Assembly (NCBI GenBank): GCA_030639305.1
Contig: DAOWCY010000067.1
Location: forward strand, 1 to 31,607
Source: JAGLQA01 sp023135565
GTDB lineage: Bacteria > Acidobacteriota > Aminicenantia > UBA2199
DNA length: 31,607 bases
Direction of reading: 5' to 3'
Numbering within the stretch: the stretch's first letter is position 1; every line of letters starts with the position of its first letter. The notes below the pieces were generated by a model. The model had not been told where the DNA came from, did no database searches, and was given only the letters and a program-made list of their open reading frames with translations. Made by a program: the position numbers and the translations under genes. Positions 1 through 7,670 of this stretch are shown piece by piece.

Positions 1-393
1 GGTTCTTCGTGGTAGAGGAGCAAATCCCTGGTCTTTTAGGATGTTGTCGATGGTTACTAAAGATATTTGCTGTCCTTTTGCGTTTAGTACTGTTTTAATA
101 TCGCCGACTGAATGGTTTTTTTTTCTGAGATCAACGATTTGTTGTATGATTTTTTTGTTGGTAGAACGTTTTTTTGGGCCTTTTTTCTTTTGTATAAAGA
201 AGGGGTTGTGTCCTTTTTTTATTTCAGCGGCATACTGGTATTGTAATTTTTTAAAGTAAGCAGTAGTAAAGCCGAACTTTTTGGCGGTCTGTTTAGCGGA
301 AAGTTTATCGATATAAAAAGCGCGTAAAGCTTCATATCTTTTTTGTTCGGTGTTTATTGGTTTGTTGAAGAAGCCGTTTATAACAAATTTCAT
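1..393 (-). CDS. Transposase, N-terminal part (cut by window edge)
   Basis: The minus strand is open from an ATG at 393 to the left edge (131 codons, no stop), so the gene continues outside the window. The product is very basic. It begins MKFVINGFFN, then has a helix-turn-helix-like stretch (about residues 15-50, including LSAKQTAKKFGFT), a Lys-rich linker with KKKGPKKR (about 70-76) and a second helical segment (about 80-125) with SLVTIDNILKDQGFAPLPRR. This matches the DNA-binding N-terminus of DDE transposases with duplicated HTH domains; the catalytic part is not in view. A -10-like box ends six bases before the ATG and there is no Shine-Dalgarno, so the mRNA is probably leaderless. Family assignment (IS4/IS1634-like or another DDE group) is uncertain. 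Confidence 0.7.
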   Translation of the reverse strand, partial: MKFVINGFFNKPINTEQKRYEALRAFYIDKLSAKQTAKKFGFTTAYFKKLQYQYAAEIKKGHNPFFIQKKKGPKKRSTNKKIIQQIVDLRKKNHSVGDIKTVLNAKGQQISLVTIDNILKDQGFAPLPRRT

Positions 394-398
394 GATAC

Positions 399-427
399 AT
401 GCTACCATTATTTAAATTAATTGTCAA
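399..427 (-). promoter_or_regulatory. Predicted sigma70 promoter of the transposase gene
   Basis: On the minus strand, TTGACA (427-422) is followed by a 17-bp spacer and TAGCAT (404-399). The start codon at 393 lies where transcription should begin. Confidence 0.5.
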
Positions 428-548
428 GCAATTATCTTCAAAACGAATGAATAAAATTTCATTAATTTATTAAAAGACGGATGTGCACGGTGCATGACTT
501 TGTGACTTTTCCAGTTTTTTTGGATAGAACGAAGAAAAAAAACTAAAA

Positions 549-613
549 TCTCAGCAAGGGAAAAAAGACAAAGAGGAATAAAAAACGGTTTCCCGATTTT
601 TTGATTGCTGAGA
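549..613. other. Nested inverted repeat (possible structured RNA)
   Basis: TCTCAGCAA (549-557) pairs perfectly with TTGCTGAGA (605-613). Immediately inside it, GGGAAA (558-563) pairs with TTTCCC (589-594). The two stems are contiguous on the left and separated by an AT-rich bulge on the right. There is no obvious T-tract for termination. It could be a non-coding RNA, an element remnant or chance; no known RNA family was recognised. Confidence 0.35.
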
Positions 614-941
614 AAACACTACCTGCTAATTGACGATATGGTAAGGGGGGATAAGTATAGATCGAGCTATATTAAAGATTATAGACAAAATTTAAAAGAA
701 AAGTAGGGTCTGTGTGGTGGTTTTTTTCCAGCTTAGTTTTGGAAAAACAAAATTGTAAGGTATATAGAATATACTATAAAGAGGATGATGATGAGTACTT
801 CTTTTTTGGTACCGGCTGCCGGGATCGGCAATAGGCGAAACCCCACTATCTATGTTCAGTCCAAAAAAAATTTATTTTTTTGGTGGCTGATTTAGGAAGC
901 TTTCAGCTTTCAACATCCGGCTTTTGGCCCGCGGCATTCAT

Positions 942-970
942 TTGACAGGGGAATAATTTTGTGCTATATT
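942..970 (+). promoter_or_regulatory. Strong sigma70 promoter with extended -10
   Basis: TTGACA (942-947), a 17-bp spacer and TATATT (965-970), preceded by TG one base upstream (extended -10). It should drive the small gene at 1076. The predicted start site falls on the ATG at 976. Confidence 0.7.
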
Positions 971-975
971 AAAAT

Positions 976-1059
976 ATGGGTAAACAGGAGAAAGGGGATA
1001 AAAACAAAATGGCCGGACAGAAAAGGCTTTTTTTCTTTGATCCTCTAAAAAAGTTTTAG
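976..1059 (+). CDS. Possible leaderless leader ORF (27 aa)
   Basis: The ATG sits six bases after the -10 box of the promoter at 942-970, the same geometry seen at nfo and batB in this window. The product is Lys-rich (starts MGKQEKGDKNK, ends DPLKKF). It stops 16 bases before the ATG of the next gene, and the ribosome-binding site of that gene lies in the gap. It may be a translated leader peptide coupled to the 82-aa gene, or only an untranslated leader. An internal ATG at 1009 with a purine-rich stretch upstream is an alternative start. There is no homology support. Confidence 0.25.
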   Translation: MGKQEKGDKNKMAGQKRLFFFDPLKKF

Positions 1060-1075
1060 AAAAAGGAGAAATAAC

Positions 1076-1324
1076 ATGTCCAGTATATTTGAATTGTTCG
1101 GTTTGACCGGGAAAAAAATTAAAGTCACTCCCAATGTAAAGCATTGTTTTGAAATCTTCGAGGAAGCGATTGCTTCAATACCGGCAGGCGAGACAAAACA
1201 AGAGGCAATAAGCGCCTTAGATTATCTCCGCAAGGCTGCTGAAGGGGAAAAACAGCCGATGAAAGGGCTAACTTGTGGACTTATGCGTGTATTCCCAGAT
1301 TTTTCCGAGAAAGAAATAAGTTAA
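1076..1324 (+). CDS. Small protein of unknown function (82 aa)
   Basis: The ATG is preceded by a clear Shine-Dalgarno (AAGGAG, 7-9 bases upstream) and, further up, by the strong promoter at 942-970, so this is probably a real gene despite its size. The protein is mostly helical and slightly charged. It begins MSSIFELFGLTGKKIKV and has a middle with two predicted helices (about 22-55) and a C-terminal segment with two cysteines/aliphatics (LTCGLMRVFP). There is no signal peptide, membrane segment or recognisable domain. It ends 7 bp from the convergent end of the kinase gene, with no terminator between them. Function is unknown. Confidence 0.55.
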   Translation: MSSIFELFGLTGKKIKVTPNVKHCFEIFEEAIASIPAGETKQEAISALDYLRKAAEGEKQPMKGLTCGLMRVFPDFSEKEIS

Positions 1325-1331
1325 TCACCTA

Positions 1332-4300
1332 TCACTTTAACTTTAAGACATCCAGTTGCCTTTTGGCATCTTCCACTTCCTTTATACCGCGATCGGCGTC
1401 TTTCCAGAGGGAGAGAAACCGCTCAAAATATTCGACGGCTTTACTTTTCTCTCCTTTGGCCCGGTATATTTTACCCAACCGGTACAGGCTGAGGGCATAA
1501 ATGTCCCCATATAACAATCTTCCGGTAGTTAGAGCAAGAATATTTTTATACTCTCTCTCAGCCTTATCGAGATCGCCGGACTGGTAATAGGCGGAAGCAA
1601 GAGTGCTGAAAAAAAGAGCATGATGATCTCGAAACAATTCCCCGTAAATCGCCTTATTTAGATAGGATACGGCTTTTAATAAATGTTTGAGCGAGGCGGC
1701 AAAATTCTTTTTTTTGAGCTCCTTTACTCCTAAAAAATGGAAATAAAATTTAATGTTATTTCGTACCGCTCCTTTTTCTAATGAAATTTTTAATTTTTCT
1801 CCAATGGCTTCAGCTATTTCGATCTCCCTTTTTTCAAGGTGGGCAAGAGCTTTGAAATAAAGAGCGATTCTTGCGTATCCCGCAAATTTTTTTTGGAGTT
1901 CGTTATCAAGGACTCTATCGGCAGCTTTCAGTGCTTCGTCCACTTTGCCTGAATTCAGGTAAGAATAGGCTAAGAAGACATAGCCTCTCTGTATATCGTA
2001 TGTATTACCTGCAAAACGGGCAAGATTAATCATCTCCTTTAACAGGCCCTCACTGGCGGTGAATTTCCCCTGGAGTAAATACAAATGTCTTAAACTCAGC
2101 AGGTTATCATAACGTTTAATTTTATCTTTTGGAAAGAGTTTGAATTGCTCTTCCGCCCGCTTCAAGTTTCCTTTTAGCAAATAGATATTTCCTTTTAAAA
2201 TAATGAGGGGATTATCTCCCGGTTGAAGAGCAATTGCCCGGTCCAACTCTGCGAGAGCCAGATCGTATTTTCCTTCGGTCAAATAAGAAAGTCCCTTCTC
2301 TTTATGAATTAAGTAATGGTTATCAAACTGCTCCCCGTAATCGTCAAGCACCTGTCTGGCATTATTATACATCCCTTTCGCCATGTAACAACGAACCAGG
2401 AGAAGAAGAGAAACAATATCGGGAATGTGTTTTTTTTGGCAGATCGAAAGTTGTTTGATGGCCATATCCCATTGTTCTTTATGGGAGTAAGCCATACCGA
2501 GTTTTCGTAGGGCTTCGTTATCACCCGGGTAGTGTTCAAGTAGTTTTTGATAAGCTGCGATGGATTTATCGAATGTTTCTTCAGCTTCCCCGTATATATC
2601 ACCCTGGATTATATAGCGCTCCCGGGGTGAAATATGATCAAGCAGTTCCAGGGTTTTCCGGAAATATTTCTCGCGGTTTTTTAAATCACCCAGGTAAGCA
2701 TAGGCCCAGGCCATATCCCGGTAAGCCATGGCAAATTTGGCGTCGATTTTAATTGCTTTCTCGAAATATTCGATGCTTTCGCGAAAATTTCCTTCGTAGA
2801 CGCACCTTTTTCCTGCCACATAGTGCTTTAATGCTTCCGTGGAAGTGGTGGTGATCCGGTCAACCTCTTTATCGATGTCGGCCTTGAGTTCCTGTCTCGT
2901 GAACTCTAATTTTTTCTTAATATTTTTAGTCAGGTCGTCTACCAGGGTAAAAAGGTGTTCCTCTTTGCCCTGCACATTGGGGAGATAGCGCAACTTTTCA
3001 CTGCGCACATCCAGTATCCTGGAGTTAATCAGGAATGTAGCCCCGGCTTTGGTATAATTTCCCAATATAAGATGATCTACATTGGCTTTGGCAGCTATCT
3101 GCCCAAGCACCAGGAGTGAGTAGCGGGTATTTTCCAATTGTTCCATATCCGCCATGATCTGGAAGAGTTCGGCTTCCGGTAATACTTTTAACAGGGGGGA
3201 TTGGGCCAGGTCGGTTATTAATAATGTCGGCAGCGCACTGCGCCAGTGGTCTAATTCCGTTTTGCCGGTGTCGTTTTGAAAATACAATACCGCCACCGCT
3301 TTCCTATTACTTAAAGGGGGCGGTTCTTCTCTATCTCCGTTTCCCAAAATAAAATAAAGTATTAGGGCTGTTATAAGTATTAGAACAGCAGCAGCGGATA
3401 TTTTTGCGATTTTTTTTATTTTTTTCGGGTAAAAAAATGTAGACGCTGCTTTTTCTCTTTCCAGGTCTTCGAGAATATCCTCTACATCCCCGTACCTTTT
3501 GTCCCGGTTCTTCTGCAAACACTTGAGGATGATTTTCTCGAGAAATGGTGGAATCAGTGTATTGATGGCCGACGGGGAGGTGGGTTTTTCGCGGATATGT
3601 TTCTGCAAGTAACCGAGAACCGTTTCCGAAGAGAAGAGTTCCTTGCCCGTGATCATCTCATACATGATGATGCCCAGGTTATAAATATCGGAGCGTCGAT
3701 CTAATTTTTCGCCCATGGCTTGTTCCGGCGAAAGATACTGCGGTGTGCCCATCACTATCCCGGACATGCTCATCCCTTTTTCTTCTAAAGATTTTGCCAG
3801 GCCGAAATCGCTGATATAGGCTTTGCCGGTTTTATCTATCATAATGTTTTGCGGTTTCAGGTCGCGGTGGATAATCCCCTGGTTATGGGCGGCTTTGAGT
3901 CCCCGGCAGAGTTGTTTAAAAATGTTTACCGCGGTTTTGGTATCCAACGGGCCGGAGCTGCGGATCAGTTCGTTTAAGTTCTGGCCCTCGATATACTGCA
4001 TGGAAATGAATTTTACATCCCCCTCATCGAAGAAATCGTGGATCCTGACGACATTTTCATGGGATATTTCTCTTGCCATGAGGAGTTCTTTTTTAAGTCT
4101 TTTAACTGTATCGGGGTTTGTTAAAAGTTCGGGGTGGATCATTTTTATGGCCACGAAGATGTCTAACTCTTTGTCCCGGGCTTTGAAGATTTTGCCCATG
4201 CCGCCGCGGCCGATCTCTGCTGCGATTTCGTACCTTTTTCCTAAGGAATCGCCGGGAGCAAAAGAGAAATCCCGGGTCCCGGGGAGCTTTCTGCCGGTAT

Positions 4301-4400
4301 ACCAGGTAGGGGAATTGTATTGGTCCGGTACGGGACTACCGCAGCGGGTGCAGAAATCGCTGCCCGCTTGAATATCAGAATCACAATTCGTGCATTTCAT
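1332..4400 (-). CDS. Zinc-ribbon Ser/Thr protein kinase with TolB-like and TPR domains
   Basis: A 1022-aa transmembrane Hanks-type kinase. Order: N-terminal zinc ribbon with two CxxC pairs (about residues 3-25); kinase domain with glycine loop IGRGGMG (63-69), VAIK lysine (about 86), HRDLKPQN (178-185), DFG (198-200) and GTPQYLSPEQ in the activation segment; one membrane helix (about 334-352); an extracytoplasmic TolB/FlgO-like alpha/beta domain starting AVAVLYFQND; then about ten TPR-like helical repeats to the C-terminus. It probably phosphorylates cytoplasmic targets in response to something bound outside. The start is chosen at ATG 4400 because the zinc ribbon begins there. A GTG at 4433 would add 11 residues and lies only about 12 nt from the predicted transcription start; neither has a well-spaced Shine-Dalgarno. 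Divergent from nfo, convergent with the 82-aa gene. Confidence 0.9.
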   Translation of the reverse strand: MKCTNCDSDIQAGSDFCTRCGSPVPDQYNSPTWYTGRKLPGTRDFSFAPGDSLGKRYEIAAEIGRGGMGKIFKARDKELDIFVAIKMIHPELLTNPDTVKRLKKELLMAREISHENVVRIHDFFDEGDVKFISMQYIEGQNLNELIRSSGPLDTKTAVNIFKQLCRGLKAAHNQGIIHRDLKPQNIMIDKTGKAYISDFGLAKSLEEKGMSMSGIVMGTPQYLSPEQAMGEKLDRRSDIYNLGIIMYEMITGKELFSSETVLGYLQKHIREKPTSPSAINTLIPPFLEKIILKCLQKNRDKRYGDVEDILEDLEREKAASTFFYPKKIKKIAKISAAAVLILITALILYFILGNGDREEPPPLSNRKAVAVLYFQNDTGKTELDHWRSALPTLLITDLAQSPLLKVLPEAELFQIMADMEQLENTRYSLLVLGQIAAKANVDHLILGNYTKAGATFLINSRILDVRSEKLRYLPNVQGKEEHLFTLVDDLTKNIKKKLEFTRQELKADIDKEVDRITTTSTEALKHYVAGKRCVYEGNFRESIEYFEKAIKIDAKFAMAYRDMAWAYAYLGDLKNREKYFRKTLELLDHISPRERYIIQGDIYGEAEETFDKSIAAYQKLLEHYPGDNEALRKLGMAYSHKEQWDMAIKQLSICQKKHIPDIVSLLLLVRCYMAKGMYNNARQVLDDYGEQFDNHYLIHKEKGLSYLTEGKYDLALAELDRAIALQPGDNPLIILKGNIYLLKGNLKRAEEQFKLFPKDKIKRYDNLLSLRHLYLLQGKFTASEGLLKEMINLARFAGNTYDIQRGYVFLAYSYLNSGKVDEALKAADRVLDNELQKKFAGYARIALYFKALAHLEKREIEIAEAIGEKLKISLEKGAVRNNIKFYFHFLGVKELKKKNFAASLKHLLKAVSYLNKAIYGELFRDHHALFFSTLASAYYQSGDLDKAEREYKNILALTTGRLLYGDIYALSLYRLGKIYRAKGEKSKAVEYFERFLSLWKDADRGIKEVEDAKRQLDVLKLK

Positions 4401-4451
4401 ATTTTTTTTCGACTTATATAGCTCCTGGTACACCCCGGGTGGGGATGTATT

Positions 4452-4480
4452 ATTTTAGCAGATGTTTGATCTTATTTCAA
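4452..4480 (-). promoter_or_regulatory. Predicted promoter of the zinc-ribbon kinase gene
   Basis: Minus strand: TTGAAA (4480-4475), a 17-bp spacer, then TAAAAT (4457-4452) with an extended -10 TG. Transcription should start near 4445, between this box and the start codons at 4433/4400. It lies back to back with the nfo promoter. Confidence 0.6.
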
Positions 4481-4487
4481 TACTGTA

Positions 4488-4516
4488 TTGACAGATAGTT
4501 AATGTTATAATAATAT
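4488..4516 (+). promoter_or_regulatory. Predicted promoter of nfo
   Basis: TTGACA (4488-4493), a 17-bp spacer, TAATAT (4511-4516). The nfo ATG is six bases downstream, so the transcript is predicted to be leaderless. An overlapping TATAAT at 4506-4511 would have only a 12-bp spacer and is less likely. Confidence 0.6.
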
Positions 4517-4521
4517 AAAGG

Positions 4522-5367
4522 ATGAAACGAATCGGAGCACATGTCAGCGCTAGCGGCGGGGTGTATAATGCCCCCCTTAATGCCGCTAAGATCGGGGCAA
4601 AAGCTTTTGCCCTTTTTACCAAGAACCAGAAACAGTGGAAAGCAAAGCCTCTCAGTGAAGCAGATATCGAAAAATTCAAAGAAAACTGCCTGCGGGAGGG
4701 TTTTTCCGCTGATTTTATTTTGCCTCATGACGCTTACCTGATTAACTTAGGCAGTCCTGAGCCGGAGTCGTTGGAGAAGTCGCGGGCCGCTTTTTTTGAG
4801 GAGATGCAGCGGTGCGGTCTTTTGGGTTTGAAATATTTAAATTTTCATCCCGGCAGTCACAAGAAGAAGCTCAGTGATGAAGAGTGTTTAGTATTGATCG
4901 CGGAGTCGGTCAATATGGCGTTAGAGCGCACGGCAGGGGTAACTGCGGTGATCGAGAACACAGCCGGTCAGGGTGGCAATGTGGGTTACAAGTTCGAGCA
5001 TTTAGCTTATTTGATAGATAGGGTAGAAGATAAGGAGCGGATAGGGGTATGTTTGGACACCTGTCATACGTTTGCCGCCGGGTATGATCTCAGGACGGCG
5101 GAAGTTTATGAAGAGACCATGAAGCAGTTTGCTGAGATAGTGGGTTTCGAATACCTGAAAGGGATGCATATTAATGACTCGAAAGTTGAATTAGGCAGTC
5201 GTAAGGACCGCCATCATAGTATTGGAAAGGGGTTGTTAGGATTAGAGACTTTCAAGTTGATAGTGAATGATCCCCGGTTGGAAGAGATGCCCTTGATTTT
5301 GGAAACTATAGATGAGACCTTGTGGGCTGAGGAGATCGAGCTGCTTTACAGTCTAATCTCTTCTTGA
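4522..5367 (+). CDS. nfo: Deoxyribonuclease IV (AP endonuclease, Nfo family)
   Basis: Cleaves DNA 5' of abasic sites in base-excision repair, using three zinc ions in a TIM barrel. At 281 aa it is close to the E. coli enzyme (285), and all nine expected metal ligands fall at the same residue numbers: H69, H109, E145, D179, H182, H216, D229, H231 and E261. The family signatures VIENTAGQG, LDTCHTFAAGYD and HINDSK are intact. There is no Shine-Dalgarno; the ATG lies at the predicted transcription start. The gene stands alone and its stop codon abuts a dispersed multi-hairpin repeat, which may act as its 3' end. The assignment is essentially certain. Confidence 0.97.
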   Translation: MKRIGAHVSASGGVYNAPLNAAKIGAKAFALFTKNQKQWKAKPLSEADIEKFKENCLREGFSADFILPHDAYLINLGSPEPESLEKSRAAFFEEMQRCGLLGLKYLNFHPGSHKKKLSDEECLVLIAESVNMALERTAGVTAVIENTAGQGGNVGYKFEHLAYLIDRVEDKERIGVCLDTCHTFAAGYDLRTAEVYEETMKQFAEIVGFEYLKGMHINDSKVELGSRKDRHHSIGKGLLGLETFKLIVNDPRLEEMPLILETIDETLWAEEIELLYSLISS

Positions 5368-5498
5368 CCCGCGGCGTGGGGGGCCTATAAGTTGCTTCGC
5401 GGCAAGAGGCAGCGGGTGAGCGTTTTTGATTCTCAATTATCAAAAGTTTTGATCAAACTTTTACAAAAGTTTGGCTCCCGGCAGGGGCCGCCGGAGGC
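5368..5498 (+). repeat. Dispersed multi-hairpin repeat, copy A
   Basis: 131 bp beginning at the base after the nfo stop. Modules in order: a GC hairpin (CCCGCGGCGTGGGG), a short hairpin with GTTGC/GCGGC arms around TTC, a linker with GCAGCGGGTGAGCG, an AT-rich hairpin with AAAAGTTT/AAACTTTT arms, and a final GC hairpin with CCGGC/GCCGG arms ending GCCGCCGGAGGC. Same orientation as nfo. Further copies lie near 7365, 11087, 15934, 16711, 21630, 24014 and 31299. Confidence 0.85.
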
Positions 5499-5534
5499 AA
5501 GAAATCTGTAGATAGTGCAAAATAAAGGCTATTG

Positions 5535-5543
5535 TGGTATTAT
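5535..5543 (+). promoter_or_regulatory. Possible extended -10 promoter for the AAA15/TOPRIM pair
   Basis: TATTAT (5538-5543) preceded by TG one base upstream, with only a weak -35 (GTGCAA, 5515-5520) at 17-bp spacing. It lies between repeat copy A and the gene start. Confidence 0.35.
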
Positions 5544-5586
5544 ATGATTTTGACAAAGCTGTGCTAAAGATGTGGAGCTATTAAGA

Positions 5587-6831
5587 ATGAGAATTAAGAA
5601 AATAAAGGTTACGAATTTTAAGAGTTTTGATGAACTGGAAGTCGAACTCAATGATTTTAATATAGTAATTGGGGCCAATGCGTCCGGCAAATCGAATTTC
5701 GTACATATTTTCGAGTTTCTCCGGGACATAGTGGATCATGGATTGGAGAACGCCATATCCATGCAGGGTGACAGTGAGTTTTTGAGAAATGTAAACATCG
5801 GAGGAGATAGGAGCTTTTCAGTTGAGGTTACTGTTGATAATACAAACGATTTTAGCGCTTTGCTTAATATAATAGACGGGTGTGAGATGGTATACAGGTT
5901 TGCATTAGAATTTCAAAACGGCAAGCCCGGATTTAAAATTACTGAAGATAAACTATTTATTAAAATTGATTTCGAAAGACAGAACCAAAAAAAAGGAACG
6001 AAAGAAACCGGGGAGTTGATAATCACTAATAATAAAGGAGAAGTTAAAAGAGAAGATCATAATTTACCAAAAGCTGTAAGCGATGATGAGTATTCGTTAA
6101 TGTTAAGGATAATTCGTACCAGACTTACCTTAGACTTTGAAAAATTGAAAGGAGAAGAATTGCTTCTCGAGACCTCATATTTTAAATCGCCTTTTGATTT
6201 TCCCGATGTTTTTCTTAGTGTTCCCGTTTACAACTTCGATCCCAGGTTGGCGAAAAAAGCCATACCTATTACCGGTATGGCCGAATTAGAAGAGGACGGC
6301 AGCAATCTGGCCATCGTTCTCAGAAGTATAATGCACGATGAATACAGTAAGAAGCAGTTTTTAAACCTTATCAATGATGTGCTGCCTTTTGTCGAAGGCC
6401 TGGATGTGCAAAAATTTGCAGACAGGTTCCTGCAGGTACATTTGAAAGAAATTTATTCTAAAAATAAACTTATGCCTGCCTTCCTACTTTCCGACGGCAC
6501 CCTTAATATTACGGCTTTGATAATTGCTCTCTATTTTAGTAAAAAACCGCTGCTTATCATCGAAGAACCTGAACGGAATATCCACCCCCACCTGATCTCC
6601 AAAATCGTGGAAATAATGAGAGAAGTCTCCGCAAAAAAACAGATCATAGTCACCACCCATAACCCGGAAATCATTAAACACGCCCGCTTAGAAGACCTGC
6701 TGTTTATCGCCCGCGACCAGGAGGGCTTTTCGCAGGTCAGCAGGCCCGCTGAGAAAGAAAAGGTCAAAATTTTCTTAGAAAACGAGATCGGGATCGACGA
6801 ACTTTACATACAGGACCTGCTGGAGTTATAA
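5587..6831 (+). CDS. AAA15-family ATPase (predicted ATPase, COG4637/OLD-like)
   Basis: A 414-aa ABC/SMC-type ATPase. Typical N-terminus (MRIKKIKVTNFKSF), Walker A GANASGKS (29-36), a divergent middle, signature-like LSDGT (about 301-305), Walker B LLIIEEPERNIHP (about 322-334) and H-loop TTHNPE (about 356-361). ATPases of this kind work as dimers and are often paired with a nuclease or TOPRIM partner in phage-defence modules (OLD, Gabija, PARIS). ATG 5587 is preferred because GGAG sits nine bases upstream and the family N-terminus starts there; a GTG at 5572 would overlap that site. The partner gene begins 2 bp after the stop, so the two are surely cotranscribed. The defence role is inferred from architecture. 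Confidence 0.85.
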   Translation: MRIKKIKVTNFKSFDELEVELNDFNIVIGANASGKSNFVHIFEFLRDIVDHGLENAISMQGDSEFLRNVNIGGDRSFSVEVTVDNTNDFSALLNIIDGCEMVYRFALEFQNGKPGFKITEDKLFIKIDFERQNQKKGTKETGELIITNNKGEVKREDHNLPKAVSDDEYSLMLRIIRTRLTLDFEKLKGEELLLETSYFKSPFDFPDVFLSVPVYNFDPRLAKKAIPITGMAELEEDGSNLAIVLRSIMHDEYSKKQFLNLINDVLPFVEGLDVQKFADRFLQVHLKEIYSKNKLMPAFLLSDGTLNITALIIALYFSKKPLLIIEEPERNIHPHLISKIVEIMREVSAKKQIIVTTHNPEIIKHARLEDLLFIARDQEGFSQVSRPAEKEKVKIFLENEIGIDELYIQDLLEL

Positions 6832-6833
6832 TA

Positions 6834-7400
6834 TTGGGATTCAAAGAACTGTTTATTCTTATCGAGGGCGATGACGATCAACGCTTTTTCGAGCGTATTC
6901 TCAAACCCGGTTTTGAAAAAAAATACGATTCCGTCAACTTCTACCGGTACGCAGTGCAGCCTCCTAAAAAAATCGAAAACTTTATCAAAAGCATCCGGGC
7001 AATGAAAGCCGACTATATCGTGGCCGCCGATATTAATCATTCACCCTGCGTCACCCAAAAAAAAGAGGCGCTTCTATCCAAAAAATTTAAGCATATAAAT
7101 ATAGATAATATTATAATAGTCATCAAAGAGATCGAAAGCTGGTACCTGGCCGGTTTAAACGAATCGAGCCGCAGAGAATTGGGAATCAAGTCTCATAAAG
7201 CAAACATCGACGAACTTACCAAAGAACAGTTTGACAGCTTGATCCCGGACAAATTCAACTCCAGGATCGTTTTTATGCAGGAAATTCTCAAATATTTCGA
7301 AATAAAAACAGCAGCCGGTAATAATAAGTCATTCGCTTATTTTACCGGGAAATATGAAGGATTTGCCTCCGGCGGCCCCACGTGCGTGGGGAGGCGTTAA
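6834..7400 (+). CDS. Small TOPRIM-like partner of the AAA15 ATPase
   Basis: The start is a TTG two bases after the ATPase stop, with TGGAG eight bases upstream. The 188-aa product has a short alpha/beta fold with acidic motifs at TOPRIM-like positions: LIEGDDDQRFFE (residues 9-20, E11), AADINH (64-69) and KEIESWYLAG (98-107). That pattern fits a metal-dependent TOPRIM nuclease such as those coupled to AAA15/OLD ATPases. It is shorter than the AriB (DUF4435) partner of PARIS, and I cannot assign a Pfam family with certainty. The last 11 residues (ASGGPTCVGRR) and the stop codon are encoded by the inserted dispersed repeat, so the original C-terminus has probably been replaced. Confidence 0.65.
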   Translation: MGFKELFILIEGDDDQRFFERILKPGFEKKYDSVNFYRYAVQPPKKIENFIKSIRAMKADYIVAADINHSPCVTQKKEALLSKKFKHINIDNIIIVIKEIESWYLAGLNESSRRELGIKSHKANIDELTKEQFDSLIPDKFNSRIVFMQEILKYFEIKTAAGNNKSFAYFTGKYEGFASGGPTCVGRR

Positions 7401-7612
7401 GCCGCTTCGCGGCAAGAGGCAGCGGGTGAGCGTTTTTGATTCTCAATTATCAAAAGTTTTGATCAAACTTTTACAAAAGCCCCACTGCGTGGGGAACCTA
7501 TAAGTTGCTTCGCGGCAGAGGCAGCGGGTGAGTGCTTTTGATTCTCAATTATCAAAAGTTTTGATCAAACTTTTACAAAAGTTTGGCCTCCCCGGCAGGG
7601 GCCGCCGGAGGC
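7365..7612 (+). repeat. Dispersed multi-hairpin repeat, double copy B
   Basis: Two tandem units bounded by an inverted pair: GCCTCCGGCGGC at 7365-7376 and its complement at 7601-7612. First unit: hairpin CCCCACGTGCGTGGGG (7376-7391), then GCCGC-TTC-GCGGC and the AT-rich hairpin. Second unit: CCCCACTGCGTGGGG (7480-7494), then a GTTGC variant of the second hairpin, the AT-rich hairpin and the terminal GC hairpin. The 5' end lies inside the TOPRIM-like gene and supplies its stop codon. Confidence 0.85.
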
Positions 7613-7636
7613 AAGAAAAGATATTGCATTATAGAC

Positions 7637-7665
7637 TTTTAATAAAAGAAAAAATTTGATATAAT
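7637..7665 (+). promoter_or_regulatory. Predicted promoter of the bat operon
   Basis: TATAAT (7660-7665) with a weak -35 (TTTTAA, 7637-7642) at 17 bp. The ATG of the VWA gene is six bases after the box, so the transcript is predicted leaderless. Confidence 0.5.
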
Positions 7666-7670
7666 CCTAT

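Larger units (their letters stand above)
394..941. other. Gene-poor intergenic region
   Basis: No convincing gene is seen in this stretch. It holds the transposase promoter, a nested hairpin at 549-613, a small AT-rich dyad (GTATA-N5-TATAC near 758-772) and a 36-codon reading frame at 785-895. The last has a run of three ATGs and a peptide containing VPAAGIGNRRNP. That resembles the nucleotidyltransferase PAAGxGxR motif, but the frame stops at once, so it is at best a relic. Confidence 0.4.

Noticed and set aside
785..895. Start of a sugar nucleotidyltransferase gene
   Set aside because: The peptide VPAAGIGNRRNP resembles the PAAGxGxR motif, but the frame ends after 36 codons and nothing downstream continues the domain.
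3823..4371. 182-aa open frame antisense to the zinc-ribbon kinase
   Set aside because: It lies wholly within the conserved kinase coding region; no independent support.
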